Positions 42,181-52,060 are shown, counted from the first letter of the stretch. The stretch is DNA of 64,000 nucleotides from Pseudomonas paraeruginosa PA7 (GCF_000017205.1 NC_009656.1:5274001-5338000), one strand, 5' to 3'. Program-made: numbers and translations. Notes: generated by a model from the sequence alone, not told the origin.

Positions 42181-42810
42181 ATGAACGAAGCGGATTACCT
42201 GCGCCTGCTCACCCGTCAGGCCGAACAAGCCAACGACTTCCTCTCCAACGCGCGCAAATGGGACCGCGAGCGCTGGGTCTGCCAGCGCTTCCTCGAAGCG
42301 CTCAACGTGCCCTATCGCCAGGAGGACTTCGCCGCGCCGGGCGACCAGCCGCCGGACGTGCTGTTCAAGGGCGCCGGTTTCGAGGTGTTCTTCGTCCTCG
42401 ACGAGGGTCGTCGGCTCAACGAGGAATGGCGCGAGGAGCTGAGCCGCCGTCGCCAGGCCGTCAGCCTGCGCCAGCTGATCCGCCGCGAGGAGCGTCCGCA
42501 ACGGATCGCCGCCGCCGAACTGCAGGCCCGGCTGGCGCCGACCCTGCGCAAGAAGGCAAACAACTACAGCGAGCGCGGCATCGATCATGCCGAGCTGGAC
42601 CTGCTGGCCTTCGTCAACCTGAAACGCGCGGTGCCCGACTTCAACACCCCGTTCCCACCGCCGACCGAATACCTGCGCCAGGGCTGGCGCTCGCTATCGA
42701 TGGTCGGCCCGACCTTCGCCCGGGTGCTTTTCGCCCACTCCGGCGCTCCCGAGTTCCTCCGCGCCAACCTCGGCCGCAGCATCCTGTTCGACGCCGGAGT
42801 GGGGCTGTGA
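42181..42810 (+). CDS. DUF1780 family protein, nuclease-like
   Basis: The 209-residue soluble protein shows [20 protein letters not shown] and [22 protein letters not shown]. These look like a PD-(D/E)XK-type core, and the family has been described as a putative endonuclease fold. It is divergent from the GNAT gene, and its stop overlaps the next gene's GTG. Confidence 0.8.
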   Translation: MNEADYLRLLTRQAEQANDFLSNARKWDRERWVCQRFLEALNVPYRQEDFAAPGDQPPDVLFKGAGFEVFFVLDEGRRLNEEWREELSRRRQAVSLRQLIRREERPQRIAAAELQARLAPTLRKKANNYSERGIDHAELDLLAFVNLKRAVPDFNTPFPPPTEYLRQGWRSLSMVGPTFARVLFAHSGAPEFLRANLGRSILFDAGVGL

Positions 42811-43247
42811 GCGAGGGACGGGTGAAGTGGATCGGCGTACGCTCCGGCAGCCGCGCGCCGATCCAGGAACTGGAGGCGGTCGAGGCGCGCCGCGGCCAGG
42901 GACTGACCGGCGACCATGCGCAGCCGCCGCGCCAGGTCACCCTGGTGCAGTGGGAGCACATCGAGGCCCTCGGCACCCTGCTGGGCAGGCCGTTGCTGCC
43001 CACCGAAATGCGCCGCAACATCGCCGTCGCCGGAATCGACCTGCTCAGTCTCAAGGACCGGCGTTTCCGCCTCGGTGGCGCGCTGCTGGAAGCCACCGGC
43101 TGGTACCAGCCCTGCGGCCGCCTGGAAAAGCACATCGACCACCGCACGCTGAAGAGCGTGCGCGAGCAGGGCGGCATCACCGCGCGGGTGATCGGCAGCG
43201 GGGTGATCCGCCTCGACGATCCGCTGGTGATCGAACCCCCTGTCTGA
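42807..43247 (+). CDS. MOSC-domain protein
   Basis: The 146-residue protein starts at the GTG that overlaps the preceding stop (GTGA). It contains GLTGDHAQPPRQVTLVQWEH, RRNIAVAGIDLLSLKDRRF and GGALLEATGWYQPCGRLEK, typical of MOSC proteins that handle molybdenum cofactor sulfur or metal-sulfur carriers. The conserved Cys is in QPCGRLE. The partner enzyme is unknown. Confidence 0.85.
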   Translation: MSEGRVKWIGVRSGSRAPIQELEAVEARRGQGLTGDHAQPPRQVTLVQWEHIEALGTLLGRPLLPTEMRRNIAVAGIDLLSLKDRRFRLGGALLEATGWYQPCGRLEKHIDHRTLKSVREQGGITARVIGSGVIRLDDPLVIEPPV

Positions 43248-43281
43248 CTAGAATGACCGATATCGAAAACGGAGGCCCACC

Positions 43282-43452
43282 ATGCCCAGCCGACTGAGCC
43301 CCGAAGACCAGCGCAAGGTCGAGCAGTACCTCGCCTCGCCGCTGCACCAGGTCGAGCGTGCGCCGTTCCGCCCATGGTTCCTGATGTTCGTCCTGCTCGC
43401 CGTGGTCATCGGCCTGGGCCTGCTCAGCCGCCTCCTCAGCTACCTGGCCTGA
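43282..43452 (+). CDS. DUF3094-type small membrane protein, 56 residues
   Basis: The ATG has GGAGG eight bases upstream. The protein has a short soluble head (MPSRLSPEDQRKVEQYLASP) and a single C-terminal membrane helix (FLMFVLLAVVIGLGLLSRLL). It resembles the small Pseudomonas DUF3094 family and sits before ndh. Confidence 0.8.
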   Translation: MPSRLSPEDQRKVEQYLASPLHQVERAPFRPWFLMFVLLAVVIGLGLLSRLLSYLA

Positions 43453-43515
43453 GTCGTCCGGTCGAGCCCCGCTCCCGACGACCGCCTCACGGAATTCCCA
43501 CTATGAGATATCGAC

Positions 43516-44823
43516 ATGTCCCATCGCATCGTGATCGTCGGCGGAGGCGCCGGCGGGCTGGAGCTCGCCACCCGTCTCGGCCGCACCCTGGGTAAACGCG
43601 GCAGGGCCCAGGTCACCCTGGTCGACGCCAACCTCACGCACATCTGGAAACCGCTGCTGCACGAAGTCGCCGCCGGCTCGCTCAACTCCTCGGAGGACGA
43701 GCTGAACTATGTCGCCCAGGCGAAATGGAACCACTTCGAATTCCAGCTCGGCCGCATGCAGGGCCTGGATCGCGCCGGCAAGCGCGTCCGCCTGGCGGCG
43801 CTGGTGGACGAAAACGGCGTGGAACTGGTGCCCGAACGCGACATCGACTATGACACCCTGGTGATCGCCGTCGGCAGCACCACCAACGACTTCGGCACCG
43901 AGGGCGCCGCGCAGCACTGCATCTTCCTCGATACCCGCGCCCAGGCCGAACGCTTCCACCGCCAGTTGCTCGGCCAGTACCTGCGTGCGCATACCGGGCA
44001 TGACGCCGACAACAACGCGGTGAGCATCGCCATCATCGGCGCCGGCGCCACCGGCGTCGAACTGGCCGCCGAACTGCACCATGCGGCGCAGATGCTGGCC
44101 GCCTACGGGCTCGACCGGATCCGCCCGGAAGACCTGCACATCAGCCTGATCGAAGCCGGCCCGCGTGTGCTGCCGGCATTGCCCGAGCGTATCGGCCAGC
44201 CGGTCCACCAGACCCTGAGCAAGCTCGGCGTGCGGGTGATGACCGGCTCCGCGGTGAGCAAGGTGGATGCCGACGGCCTCTGGACCGGCGACGGCGAGTT
44301 CGTCCCGGCGACCCTCAAGGTCTGGGCCGCGGGCATCCGCGCGCCGGCCTTCCTCAAGGACCTGGACGGCCTGGAAAGCAACCGCATCAACCAACTGGTG
44401 GTCCGCCCGACGCTGCAGACCACCCGCGACGACGACATCTTCGCCTTCGGCGACTGCGCCGCCTGCCCGCAACCGGCGCAACCGGGCGCGGAACCGCGCA
44501 ACGTGCCGCCACGCGCCCAGGCCGCGCACCAGCAGGCCTCGCTGCTGGTCAAGTCGCTGCGCGCCCGCCTCGACGGCAAGCCGCTGGGCGACTACCACTA
44601 CCGCGACTACGGTTCGCTGATCTCGCTGTCGCGCTTCAGCGCGGTCGGCAATCTGATGGGCAATCTGATGGGTAGCGTCATGCTCGAAGGCTGGCTGGCG
44701 CGGATGTTCTACGTCTCGCTGTATCGCATGCACCAGATGGCCCTGTACGGCCCGCTGCGCACCGCGATGCTGATGCTCAGCGGGCGCCTGCGCAGCACCG
44801 AGCCTCGCCTCAAGCTGCATTGA
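43516..44823 (+). CDS. ndh: Type II NADH:quinone dehydrogenase
   Basis: This 435-residue peripheral membrane FAD enzyme oxidises NADH and reduces quinone without pumping protons. FAD-binding motif IVIVGGGAGGLELATRLG, NADH-binding motif IAIIGAGATGVELAAEL, and the C-terminal FAD contact DIFAFGDCAACPQP are present. The C-terminal amphipathic region (NLMGNLMGSVMLEGWLAR) anchors it to the membrane. Confidence 0.95.
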   Translation: MSHRIVIVGGGAGGLELATRLGRTLGKRGRAQVTLVDANLTHIWKPLLHEVAAGSLNSSEDELNYVAQAKWNHFEFQLGRMQGLDRAGKRVRLAALVDENGVELVPERDIDYDTLVIAVGSTTNDFGTEGAAQHCIFLDTRAQAERFHRQLLGQYLRAHTGHDADNNAVSIAIIGAGATGVELAAELHHAAQMLAAYGLDRIRPEDLHISLIEAGPRVLPALPERIGQPVHQTLSKLGVRVMTGSAVSKVDADGLWTGDGEFVPATLKVWAAGIRAPAFLKDLDGLESNRINQLVVRPTLQTTRDDDIFAFGDCAACPQPAQPGAEPRNVPPRAQAAHQQASLLVKSLRARLDGKPLGDYHYRDYGSLISLSRFSAVGNLMGNLMGSVMLEGWLARMFYVSLYRMHQMALYGPLRTAMLMLSGRLRSTEPRLKLH

Positions 44824-44828
44824 CGGCA

Positions 44829-44853
44829 GCGCCCCGCCAGCCGCGCGGGGCGC
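44829..44853. terminator. Convergent terminator after ndh
   Basis: GCGCCCCGC / GCGGGGCGC hairpin with a 7-base loop between ndh and the convergent ATPase gene. No strong T-run, so efficiency is uncertain. Confidence 0.6.
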
Positions 44854-44857
44854 CACC

Positions 44858-45916
44858 TCAGCGACGCAACTGCCGCAGTTGCGCCAGGCGGCTGGCGGTG
44901 CGCTGCATGTCCGCCGGCAGCTCGCTGCCTTCGACCAGCTCCGCCAGCGGCGCCTCGGCGCGCAGGAACAGGCGCCGGTCGTTGTCGTGGAGGACATCGA
45001 CCAGATTGATGAAGCGCTGCTGGGCGGCGACCGAACAGCGCGCCATCGGCGGTACGCCATCCAGCACCCAGGTGGAAAAGCGCTCGCCAAGTGCCAGGTA
45101 ATCCATCACCGCGGTCGGCGCCTCGCAGAGATCGGCGAAGGCGAACCACACCAGGTCGCCGCGCACCGCACGCGCCAGCAGGGACCTCGCCCCGCTGCGC
45201 AGCATCACCCGCTCCGCCGGCGCCGGCACGGCCAGGCCCAGCCCTTCCATGACGGCGGCCGCGGCGGCCTGGCAATACGCGCCGCTCGGGTAGCCGGAGA
45301 CCGCTTCGGCGACCGGCGAGCACGTCCGGTAATCCTGCGCGCCAGCCACTTCCAGCACATCCATGCGCGCTTCGATCAGGCGGATAGCCGGCAGGAACCG
45401 CTCGTGGTACAGCGGGTTGGGCAGCAGCTCCCGGGGCGCGTAGTTGGACGTGCAGACCAGGGTGATGCCGCGCCGGAACAACTCACGGAACAGGCGGGTG
45501 ATGAGCATCGCATCGCCGATGTCGTGCACGTGGAATTCGTCGAAGCAGAGCAGCCGGCAATCGCCGAGCAGCTCATCGAGCGCCCCGCCCAGCGCGTCGG
45601 CCTGCCCCTGGCGACGGAACATGCCGTCGTGCAGCTGGCGGAAGAACGCGTGGAAATGGATCCGGCGCTTGCGCGCCAGGTCGGCGCTGCGGAAGAAGCC
45701 ATCCATCAGCCAGCTCTTGCCGCGCCCCACCGGGCCCCACAGGTAGAGGCCGCGCGAAGCCCGGCGGAACAGCGTGGGCCCTCGGCGCAGGCGCCGCAAC
45801 AGGTCATCCAGGTGAGCGATGGCTATGCGCTGGGCTTCATCCAGGGCATAGCCGCACCGCTGCGCTTCGCGCTGGAAGTGGTACGCCACGGGGGATGCTG
45901 GAGTCGGCTCGGACAT
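44858..45916 (-). CDS. AFG1/ZapE-family ATPase
   Basis: The 352-residue AAA+-like ATPase has Walker A LWGPVGRGKSWLMDGFF and Walker B LLCFDEFHVHD, the family hallmark order. ZapE acts at the division ring, and mitochondrial AFG1 is a protein-quality ATPase. The chromosome of P. aeruginosa has another family member elsewhere, so this may be a paralogue. The name zapE is not applied because of that. Confidence 0.88.
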   Translation of the reverse strand: MSEPTPASPVAYHFQREAQRCGYALDEAQRIAIAHLDDLLRRLRRGPTLFRRASRGLYLWGPVGRGKSWLMDGFFRSADLARKRRIHFHAFFRQLHDGMFRRQGQADALGGALDELLGDCRLLCFDEFHVHDIGDAMLITRLFRELFRRGITLVCTSNYAPRELLPNPLYHERFLPAIRLIEARMDVLEVAGAQDYRTCSPVAEAVSGYPSGAYCQAAAAAVMEGLGLAVPAPAERVMLRSGARSLLARAVRGDLVWFAFADLCEAPTAVMDYLALGERFSTWVLDGVPPMARCSVAAQQRFINLVDVLHDNDRRLFLRAEAPLAELVEGSELPADMQRTASRLAQLRQLRR

Positions 45917-46360
45917 GCGCGATCGTCAGGGCGGAAAGAGTCTCTGCGCGGGGCCGGGCAGGCGAAACCCCGCGACAAGAGGACGATTCTAGCGCCGACA
46001 GATCGGAGCGCTCCAGCCATGCCCCGCCAACAGTGGGCGATTGCCGGACGGGCAGCGCAGACGCCGTGGTCGACAGCGATAGCAGCACGCGTCTGACAGA
46101 CCGCTCCAACACCGGCAGGAAATCCGCGCAGGTCCGGGGAAGCCCTTCTCCGACATCCTCTTCCCACCCATCCGACAGCGCTCCCCCGCAGCCCCTACAA
46201 AAGCCGGAGAAAAGGGGCCATCCAGAATCAGAAAGCTACGATTGTTTCCGATTCCCCTCCTCTCCAGCCTATTGGCATCTCTTTCCAGTCCTGATCCCGC
46301 CCTGCATCGGTAACGGTCGATGCGGCTACAGGGCTTTCTTCCGCGCAACAAGCGAACCGA
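45917..46360. other. Intergenic region before the two-partner secretion genes
   Basis: About 440 bases between the divergent ATPase and TpsB genes. A few open frames exist but none has a ribosome site or recognisable domain. It should hold promoters for both directions. I did not find a clear sigma70 or Fur-type site. Confidence 0.5.
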
Positions 46361-48121
46361 ATGACGATGCCGCCTCGCCCCGATGATTTTCCGCTGAACC
46401 ACGCTCCGCTACCGTCCGCCACCCACCGGCCACCCCGCAACCAGGCCCTGCCCGGCCACCGCGCCGGCCTTGCCGGCCTGGCGCTGCTGCTCTCCAGTTT
46501 CGGCGCCACGGCCGCGCCTCCCTCGGTACCGGATGCCGGCCAAGCCTTGCGCGATGCGCAAAGCAATCGCCTCAGCCTGCCCGACCCGGTGAAGCTGGAT
46601 CCGGAAAAACCCAAGCCGCAAGACAAGGTCGCGGCCGACGCGGTGCCGGAGGGCCCACGCGTGCTGGTCAAGGAGTTCCGGGTGGGTGGCAATCGGGTAT
46701 TCGACTCCACGCGACTGCTGGCCCTGCTCGCCGACCTCCAGGGAAGGGAGCTGAGCCTGGCGCAGTTGCATGCCGCCGCCGAGCGGATCGGCGAGTTCTA
46801 TCAGCAGCAGGGCTATGTGCTGGCCCGTGCCTACCTGCCCGCCCAGGAGATCGACAACGGCGCGGTTCGCATCGAGGTCGTCGAGGGACGCTACGGCCAG
46901 GTCGACTTGCGGAATACCTCGCGCACCCTCGACCGGGTATTGCGACAACCCCTCTCCGCCCTGGAAAGCGGCAACGCGGTGAAGGGTGACGAACTCGAGC
47001 GCAGCCTGCTGCTGCTCAGCGACATTCCGGGCGTGGAGGCCAAGGGCACCCTGCTGCCGGGCCAGGCGCCCGGCACCACCGACCTGCGCATCGACGCCCA
47101 GCCGGCGCCACTGCTCAGCGGCCGCCTGGAGGCGGATAACTACGGCGACTTCTACATGGGCGAGTATCGCCTGGGCGGCGTCCTCGACATCAACAGTCCG
47201 CTGCGCCTGGGCGACCAGTTGAACCTGCGCCTGCTCGGCAGCGACCGCCACCAGCGCTACTACCGGGCCGCCTACCAGTTGCCGGTGGGGCCGTGGGGCT
47301 CGCGGGTCGGCCTGGCACGTTCGGAAACCTCCTATCGGCTGGCCCGCGACTTCACTGAGCTGGAGGCTCACGGGCGCGCCACCATCGACAGCCTGTTCCT
47401 CGCCCAGCCGCTGCTACGCGGCCGGGCCTTCAACCTCTCTACGCAGCTGCAATTCGAGAACAAGCGGCTGCGCGACGACATCGATCTCTTCGATTACAGC
47501 AAGCACAAGAAAATCCGCCTCTGGACGGCGGGCCTCAGCGGCAACAGCCAGGACCGGTTGCTCGGCGGCGGCCAGAACGGCTTCTCCGTGGCCTACGGCC
47601 ATGGCCGGCTGGACATGAACAGCATGGAGCGCCGCGCCGACAGGCGAACAGCCGGTGCCGTGGGCCGTTTCGACAAGCTCAGCGTCAACGCCGTACGCCT
47701 GCAACGCGTGACCGACCGCCTGCAATTGTTCACCCAGCTCAACGCCCAGTGGGCCAGCGGCAACCTCGACAGCGCGGAGAAATTCGACATCGGCGGCCCC
47801 TACGGCGTACGCGCCTTCCCCGCGGGCACCGGCCGAGGCGTCGGCGACGAAGGCTGGCAGGCCAGCGCGGAGCTGCGCTACAGCCTGGCGCCCGGCTGGC
47901 AACTGAGCACCTTCGTCGACCAGGGCGCGGTGAAGTTCCAGAAGAGCCCCTGGACCCCGGAAAGCAACCACAACCGCATGGGTGGCGCCGGCACCGGCGC
48001 CACCTGGTACGGGGCGGACCACCAGGTCAGCCTGACCGCCGCCTGGCCGCTCGGCCAGGAGCGCGACACCGTCCCCAAACGCACCCCGCGCCTGTGGCTG
48101 CAGGCGACCCGCTATTTCTGA
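46361..48121 (+). CDS. lepB: Two-partner secretion outer-membrane transporter (TpsB/FhaC-like)
   Basis: The 586-residue protein has a signal region (AGLAGLALLLSSFGATA), a POTRA-type domain (residues about 95-260, with LVKEFRVGGNRVFDSTRLLALL) and a 16-strand barrel with FDIGGPYGVRAFPAG, ending in the terminal aromatic ATRYF. It exports the next gene's product from the periplasm. Gene order next to the GLUG-repeat exoprotein matches the PA4540-PA4541 LepB-LepA pair. The ATG choice at 46361 is supported by family length, with a second ATG two codons later. Confidence 0.87.
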   Translation: MTMPPRPDDFPLNHAPLPSATHRPPRNQALPGHRAGLAGLALLLSSFGATAAPPSVPDAGQALRDAQSNRLSLPDPVKLDPEKPKPQDKVAADAVPEGPRVLVKEFRVGGNRVFDSTRLLALLADLQGRELSLAQLHAAAERIGEFYQQQGYVLARAYLPAQEIDNGAVRIEVVEGRYGQVDLRNTSRTLDRVLRQPLSALESGNAVKGDELERSLLLLSDIPGVEAKGTLLPGQAPGTTDLRIDAQPAPLLSGRLEADNYGDFYMGEYRLGGVLDINSPLRLGDQLNLRLLGSDRHQRYYRAAYQLPVGPWGSRVGLARSETSYRLARDFTELEAHGRATIDSLFLAQPLLRGRAFNLSTQLQFENKRLRDDIDLFDYSKHKKIRLWTAGLSGNSQDRLLGGGQNGFSVAYGHGRLDMNSMERRADRRTAGAVGRFDKLSVNAVRLQRVTDRLQLFTQLNAQWASGNLDSAEKFDIGGPYGVRAFPAGTGRGVGDEGWQASAELRYSLAPGWQLSTFVDQGAVKFQKSPWTPESNHNRMGGAGTGATWYGADHQVSLTAAWPLGQERDTVPKRTPRLWLQATRYF

Positions 48122-48179
48122 GCGTCACCCGTTCTGCTGGGGATCAGCAGAATTTTTCCCACCAAGAGAGGACCTACCC

Positions 48180-51100
48180 ATGAACAAGACCTACGCCCTG
48201 GTCTGGAACCAGGCCACGGGATGCTGGAACGTCACCAGCGAAGGCACCCGCCGGCGCGGCAAGAGCGGTCGCGGCACCCTGCTGGCGGTCGCCGGCGCCT
48301 CGCTGCTGGGCCTGCTCGGCCTGCCCGAGGCCTTCGCCCTGCCCAGCGACGGCAAGATCATCAACGGCCAGGGAGGCATGCACACCTCCACCGATGGCAA
48401 GCACCTGACCATCGACCAGCAGAGCCAGAAACTGATCACCCAGTGGAACGGCTTCGATATCGCCGGCGATGAAAGCGTCCGCTTCAACCAGCCCAACAGC
48501 AACGCCGTCGCCCTCAACCGCGTGGTCGGCACCAACGGCAGCCAGATCCTCGGCAAGCTCGACGCCAACGGCAAGGTGTTCCTGGTCAACCCCAACGGGG
48601 TGGTGTTCGGCAAGACCGCCCAGGTCAACGTCGGCGGCCTGGTCGCCAGCACCCTGGACATCTCCGACAAGGACTTCCTCGACGGCAACTACCGCTTCAG
48701 CGGCAAGTCCACCGCCCAGGTGAGCAACGCCGGCCGCCTCAACGCCAGCGAAGGCGGCAGCGTCGCCCTGCTCGGCGCGCGGGTCGACAACAGCGGCGTG
48801 ATCCAGGCCCGCCTGGGCAGCGTCGCCCTCGGCGCCGGCGAGGACGTCAGGCTCAACTTCGACGGCAACGGCCTGCTCAACCTGCAGGTGAACGCCGGCG
48901 CGGTCGACGCCCTGGCGCACAACGGCGGCCTGCTCAAGGCCGACGGCGGCCAGGTGCTGATGACCGCGCGCAGCGCCGACAGCCTGCTCAAGACCGTGGT
49001 CAGCAACCAGGGCGTGATCGAGGCGAAGACCCTGCAGAATCGAGACGGCCGCATCGTCCTCGACGCCGGCAAAGGCACTCTCCAGGTCGCCGGCCGCCAG
49101 GACGCCAGCGCCAGCGGCCAGGGCAATGGCGGAGTGGTAGAAAACCGCGGCGCCAAGGTCGAAGTGCACCAGTACGCCAAGGTCGATACCCGTTCCAAGC
49201 AAGGCCAGACCGGTACCTGGAAGATCGCCGCGAACAACCTGGAAGTCGCCAGCAGCGTGCTGCGCGACGCCGCAACGCTGAAGGCCAGCACCCTGGCGGA
49301 CAACCTGGAAACCACCAGCATCGAACTGGCCAGCACCCAGGGCGACCTCAAGGTCGACGCACCGCTGTCCTGGAACAGCGGCAACAAGCTGGGCCTGAGC
49401 GCCGAGCGCGGCAACGTCGAGGTGAACGGCAACCTGCGCGCCAGCGGCGACAAGGCCGAACTGGCGCTGAACGCGCGCGACCAGGTACGCCTGAACGCCG
49501 ACCTGTCCCTCACCGGGCGCAACGCCAGGCTGGAGCTGAACAGCGGCAAAGGCCACAAGCTCGCCGACGGCGTGCGCGTGACCCTTTCCGGCGCCGGCGC
49601 CGGCTACCGTGCCAACGGCGAGGATTACCGGGTGATCCAGAACCTCGCGCAGCTGCGCGAGATCGAAGCCGACATGGACGGTCGCTACGTGCTCGGCAAC
49701 CCGATCAAGGGGGGCAACGCCAGCTTCCGCACCCTCGGCGACGGCGTGAACTTCAATGGAACCCTGGATGGCCTGGGGAATAGCATCAGCGACCTCTCCG
49801 TCTACGGCACCAGCGGCTATGTCGGCCTGTTCGGCGTCAACGACGGCATCCTGCGCAACCTGAATCTTGACCATGTCTGGGTCAGCGGCGCGCAATCCCT
49901 CTACTACAACACACAGGTCGGCACCCTGGCAGGCGTCAACCTCGGCACCATCTCCAACGTCAAGGCCAGCAATGTGCGAGTCACCGGCGCCTCGTACTTC
50001 AACAGCCTGGGCGGCCTGGTCGCCCTTAACCTGCAGAACGGCAGCATCGAAAACTCCTCCGCCAGCGGCATGGTCGTGGGCGACCAGTACACCTATGCCA
50101 TGGGCGGCCTGGTTGGCGAGAACATCGCCAACGCCAAGGGGGTGGCCCGTATCGAAAACAGTCAGGCTGCTGTCGTCCTGAACGGGCAACTGTCGAGCGA
50201 CTTGCGCCACTACGGTGCCGGTGGACTGGTCGGCTCGAACATCGGCGGCAGGATCGCCAACAGCAAGAGCGCGGGCGCCCTCCAGGTCAGCGGCGACAAC
50301 CTCAACCTCGGCGGGCTGGTCGGTTACAACAACGGCGGCAACCTGAGCAATGTCGAGTCCTCCTCCAGCGTGACGGGACAGGGACTGAACGGTCTCTACG
50401 GCGGACTGGTCGGGCTGAACCGCTCCGGCGAGATCATCAACGCCAAGGCCAGTGGCAAGATCTCCGGCAGCGGTAGCGAGGCAATCGGCGGCCTGGTTGG
50501 CAAGAACCTGTACAGCGCCATCATCACCAGCAGCGCCACGGGCGACGTGAGCGACCTGCGTGGCCGCTACCTGGGCGGTCTGGTCGGTTACAACCAGGGC
50601 GGCGCCCTTACCAATGCCTTGGCTACCAGCAACGTCACCGCCGGTGCTGGCGCACACCTAGGTGGGTTGCTGGGCTACAACAGCGACGCTCCGCTGGTCA
50701 ACGTCTCGGCCAGGGGCAAGGTCACCGCCGATGGCTCGCGGGCCATCGGTGGACTGGTCGGCTACAACCTGAACGGCCCGATCACCGGTGGCAGCGCCAG
50801 CGGCGCGGTAGCCGACAGCCGCGGGCTTTATGTAGGAGGACTGCTGGGCTACAACAAGGGCGGCAGCCACACCAACCTTTCCGCCACTGGGAATGTCACC
50901 GGCGGCCGGGAAAGCCGGGTCGGAGGGCTGATCGGTGCCAACCTGGACGCCTTACTGAACAATGCTTCGGCCAAAGGCAACGTCATCGCCGACAAGGCCT
51001 ACGCCATTGGTGGACTCACTGGCTGGAACCAGGGCGGCAGGCTGGAGAACCTCGAGGCGAGCGGCAATGTCTCCGGCAAGGAGGCTCAGAACCTAGGAGG

Positions 51101-51626
51101 CCTGATCGGCATCAGCAGTGGTGCCACGATCATCAATGTCAAGGCCAGCGGACAGGTCGCTGGCGGCGACGCTGCCGTGGCCGGCGGTCTGATCGGCAAC
51201 AGCGACGACGTTGCCATCAGCAACGCCAGGGCCTCCGGCAAGGTGAGCGGAGGCCGGAACAGCTATGTCGCCGGTCTGATCGGTGTTCTCGGCAGGAAGG
51301 CCACCGTGGAAAACAGCTCGGCCAGCGGCGACGTGCAAGGCAACCACGCTTATTACCTCGCCGGTCTGGTCGGCAGCAACTCGGGTACCCTGCGCAACAC
51401 CTCGGCATCCGGCAAGATAAGCGGCATCGCCACCGGTATGGGCGGCCTGGTCGGCTTCAACCAGGGCGGAGTCTATACCTCTTCTGCCAGCGGCAGGCTC
51501 GAGCCGCAGCTCCAGGGACAGGCCTATGGCGGGCTCATCGGCAGGAACTTCGGCAAGCAGTCGCAAAACACGGTCTACGGAGACGCCACCAAGGCGCCGT
51601 TCATCGGCCGTGATTTCAGCTTCTGA
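48180..51626 (+). CDS. lepA: Large exoprotein of the two-partner system (LepA-like, GLUG repeats)
   Basis: The 1148-residue TpsA protein starts with an extended signal region (MNKTYALVWNQATGCWNVTSEG, the ESPR type) and the TPS domain (RFNQPNSNAVALNRVVG...VFLVNPNGVVFGK). A filamentous beta-helix follows, and about twenty GLUG-type repeats occupy residues about 560-1140 (GGLVGYNxGG pattern every 25-30 residues). The calculated mass agrees with a secreted protein near 110 kDa. LepA has been reported as a large secreted protease, but I see no classical Ser-protease motif in the repeats. RBS GAGAGG precedes the ATG. Confidence 0.87.
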   Translation: MNKTYALVWNQATGCWNVTSEGTRRRGKSGRGTLLAVAGASLLGLLGLPEAFALPSDGKIINGQGGMHTSTDGKHLTIDQQSQKLITQWNGFDIAGDESVRFNQPNSNAVALNRVVGTNGSQILGKLDANGKVFLVNPNGVVFGKTAQVNVGGLVASTLDISDKDFLDGNYRFSGKSTAQVSNAGRLNASEGGSVALLGARVDNSGVIQARLGSVALGAGEDVRLNFDGNGLLNLQVNAGAVDALAHNGGLLKADGGQVLMTARSADSLLKTVVSNQGVIEAKTLQNRDGRIVLDAGKGTLQVAGRQDASASGQGNGGVVENRGAKVEVHQYAKVDTRSKQGQTGTWKIAANNLEVASSVLRDAATLKASTLADNLETTSIELASTQGDLKVDAPLSWNSGNKLGLSAERGNVEVNGNLRASGDKAELALNARDQVRLNADLSLTGRNARLELNSGKGHKLADGVRVTLSGAGAGYRANGEDYRVIQNLAQLREIEADMDGRYVLGNPIKGGNASFRTLGDGVNFNGTLDGLGNSISDLSVYGTSGYVGLFGVNDGILRNLNLDHVWVSGAQSLYYNTQVGTLAGVNLGTISNVKASNVRVTGASYFNSLGGLVALNLQNGSIENSSASGMVVGDQYTYAMGGLVGENIANAKGVARIENSQAAVVLNGQLSSDLRHYGAGGLVGSNIGGRIANSKSAGALQVSGDNLNLGGLVGYNNGGNLSNVESSSSVTGQGLNGLYGGLVGLNRSGEIINAKASGKISGSGSEAIGGLVGKNLYSAIITSSATGDVSDLRGRYLGGLVGYNQGGALTNALATSNVTAGAGAHLGGLLGYNSDAPLVNVSARGKVTADGSRAIGGLVGYNLNGPITGGSASGAVADSRGLYVGGLLGYNKGGSHTNLSATGNVTGGRESRVGGLIGANLDALLNNASAKGNVIADKAYAIGGLTGWNQGGRLENLEASGNVSGKEAQNLGGLIGISSGATIINVKASGQVAGGDAAVAGGLIGNSDDVAISNARASGKVSGGRNSYVAGLIGVLGRKATVENSSASGDVQGNHAYYLAGLVGSNSGTLRNTSASGKISGIATGMGGLVGFNQGGVYTSSASGRLEPQLQGQAYGGLIGRNFGKQSQNTVYGDATKAPFIGRDFSF

Positions 51627-51632
51627 TCCGCC

Positions 51633-51664
51633 CCCTCCCGCGCCCTGCGCGGGAGGGCTCTTCC
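51633..51664 (+). terminator. Terminator of the exoprotein gene
   Basis: CCCTCCCGCGC CCT GCGCGGGAGGG hairpin followed by CTCTTCC, 7 bases after the stop. Confidence 0.75.
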
Positions 51665-51692
51665 AGCCGGCATTGCAGAGCACGGACAACAA

Positions 51693-51724
51693 AAAAGCGG
51701 CAAGACTCGCGTCTTGCCGCTTCT
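51693..51724 (-). terminator. Bidirectional terminator before the tRNA cluster
   Basis: AAGCGGCAAGAC / GTCTTGCCGCTT 12-bp hairpin flanked by an A-run on the left. It can end the tRNA operon read on the minus strand. Confidence 0.85.
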
Positions 51725-51750
51725 TCGGACCTCCCGAGGAAGTCTGTATA

Positions 51751-51826
51751 TGGTGGGTCGTGTAGGATTCGAACCTACGACCAATTGGTTAAAAGCCAAC
51801 TGCTCTACCGACTGAGCTAACGACCC
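51751..51826 (-). tRNA. tRNA-Lys (anticodon UUU)
   Basis: A 76-base cloverleaf with CCA encoded. Acceptor GGGTCGT / ACGACCC, anticodon loop CTTTTAA (UUU), T-arm GTAGGTTCGAATCCTAC. Last in the three-tRNA operon. Confidence 0.97.
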
Positions 51827-51836
51827 ATGTATGAGG

Positions 51837-51913
51837 TGGTCGGGGTAGAGAGATTCGAACTCCCGACATCCTGCTCCCAAAGCAGGCGCGCTACCGGACT
51901 GCGCTATACCCCG
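51837..51913 (-). tRNA. tRNA-Pro (anticodon UGG)
   Basis: A 77-base cloverleaf with CCA. Acceptor CGGGGTA / TACCCCG, anticodon loop TTTGGGA (UGG), T-arm TCGGGAGTTCGAATCTC. Confidence 0.97.
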
Positions 51914-51922
51914 ATTGGAAGT

Positions 51923-51998
51923 TGGCTCCGCGACCTGGACTCGAACCAGGGACCCAATGATTAACAGTCATTTGCTCTACCGACTGAGCTATCGCGGA
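51923..51998 (-). tRNA. tRNA-Asn (anticodon GUU)
   Basis: A 76-base cloverleaf with CCA. Acceptor TCCGCGA / TCGCGGA, anticodon loop CTGTTAA (GUU), T-arm CCTGGTTCGAGTCCAGG. First gene after the promoter at 52061-52088. Confidence 0.97.
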
Positions 51999-52060
51999 AC
52001 GTCTTTCTTCCAACCCTGGACGCTTCCGGTGTTGCTGGATTCGCGTCTCAGAGGCGCGCC

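Noticed and set aside
48174-50657. 827-residue open frame opposite the exoprotein gene
   Set aside because: Mirrors the repeat structure of lepA on the other strand; no signal, start site or domain of its own.
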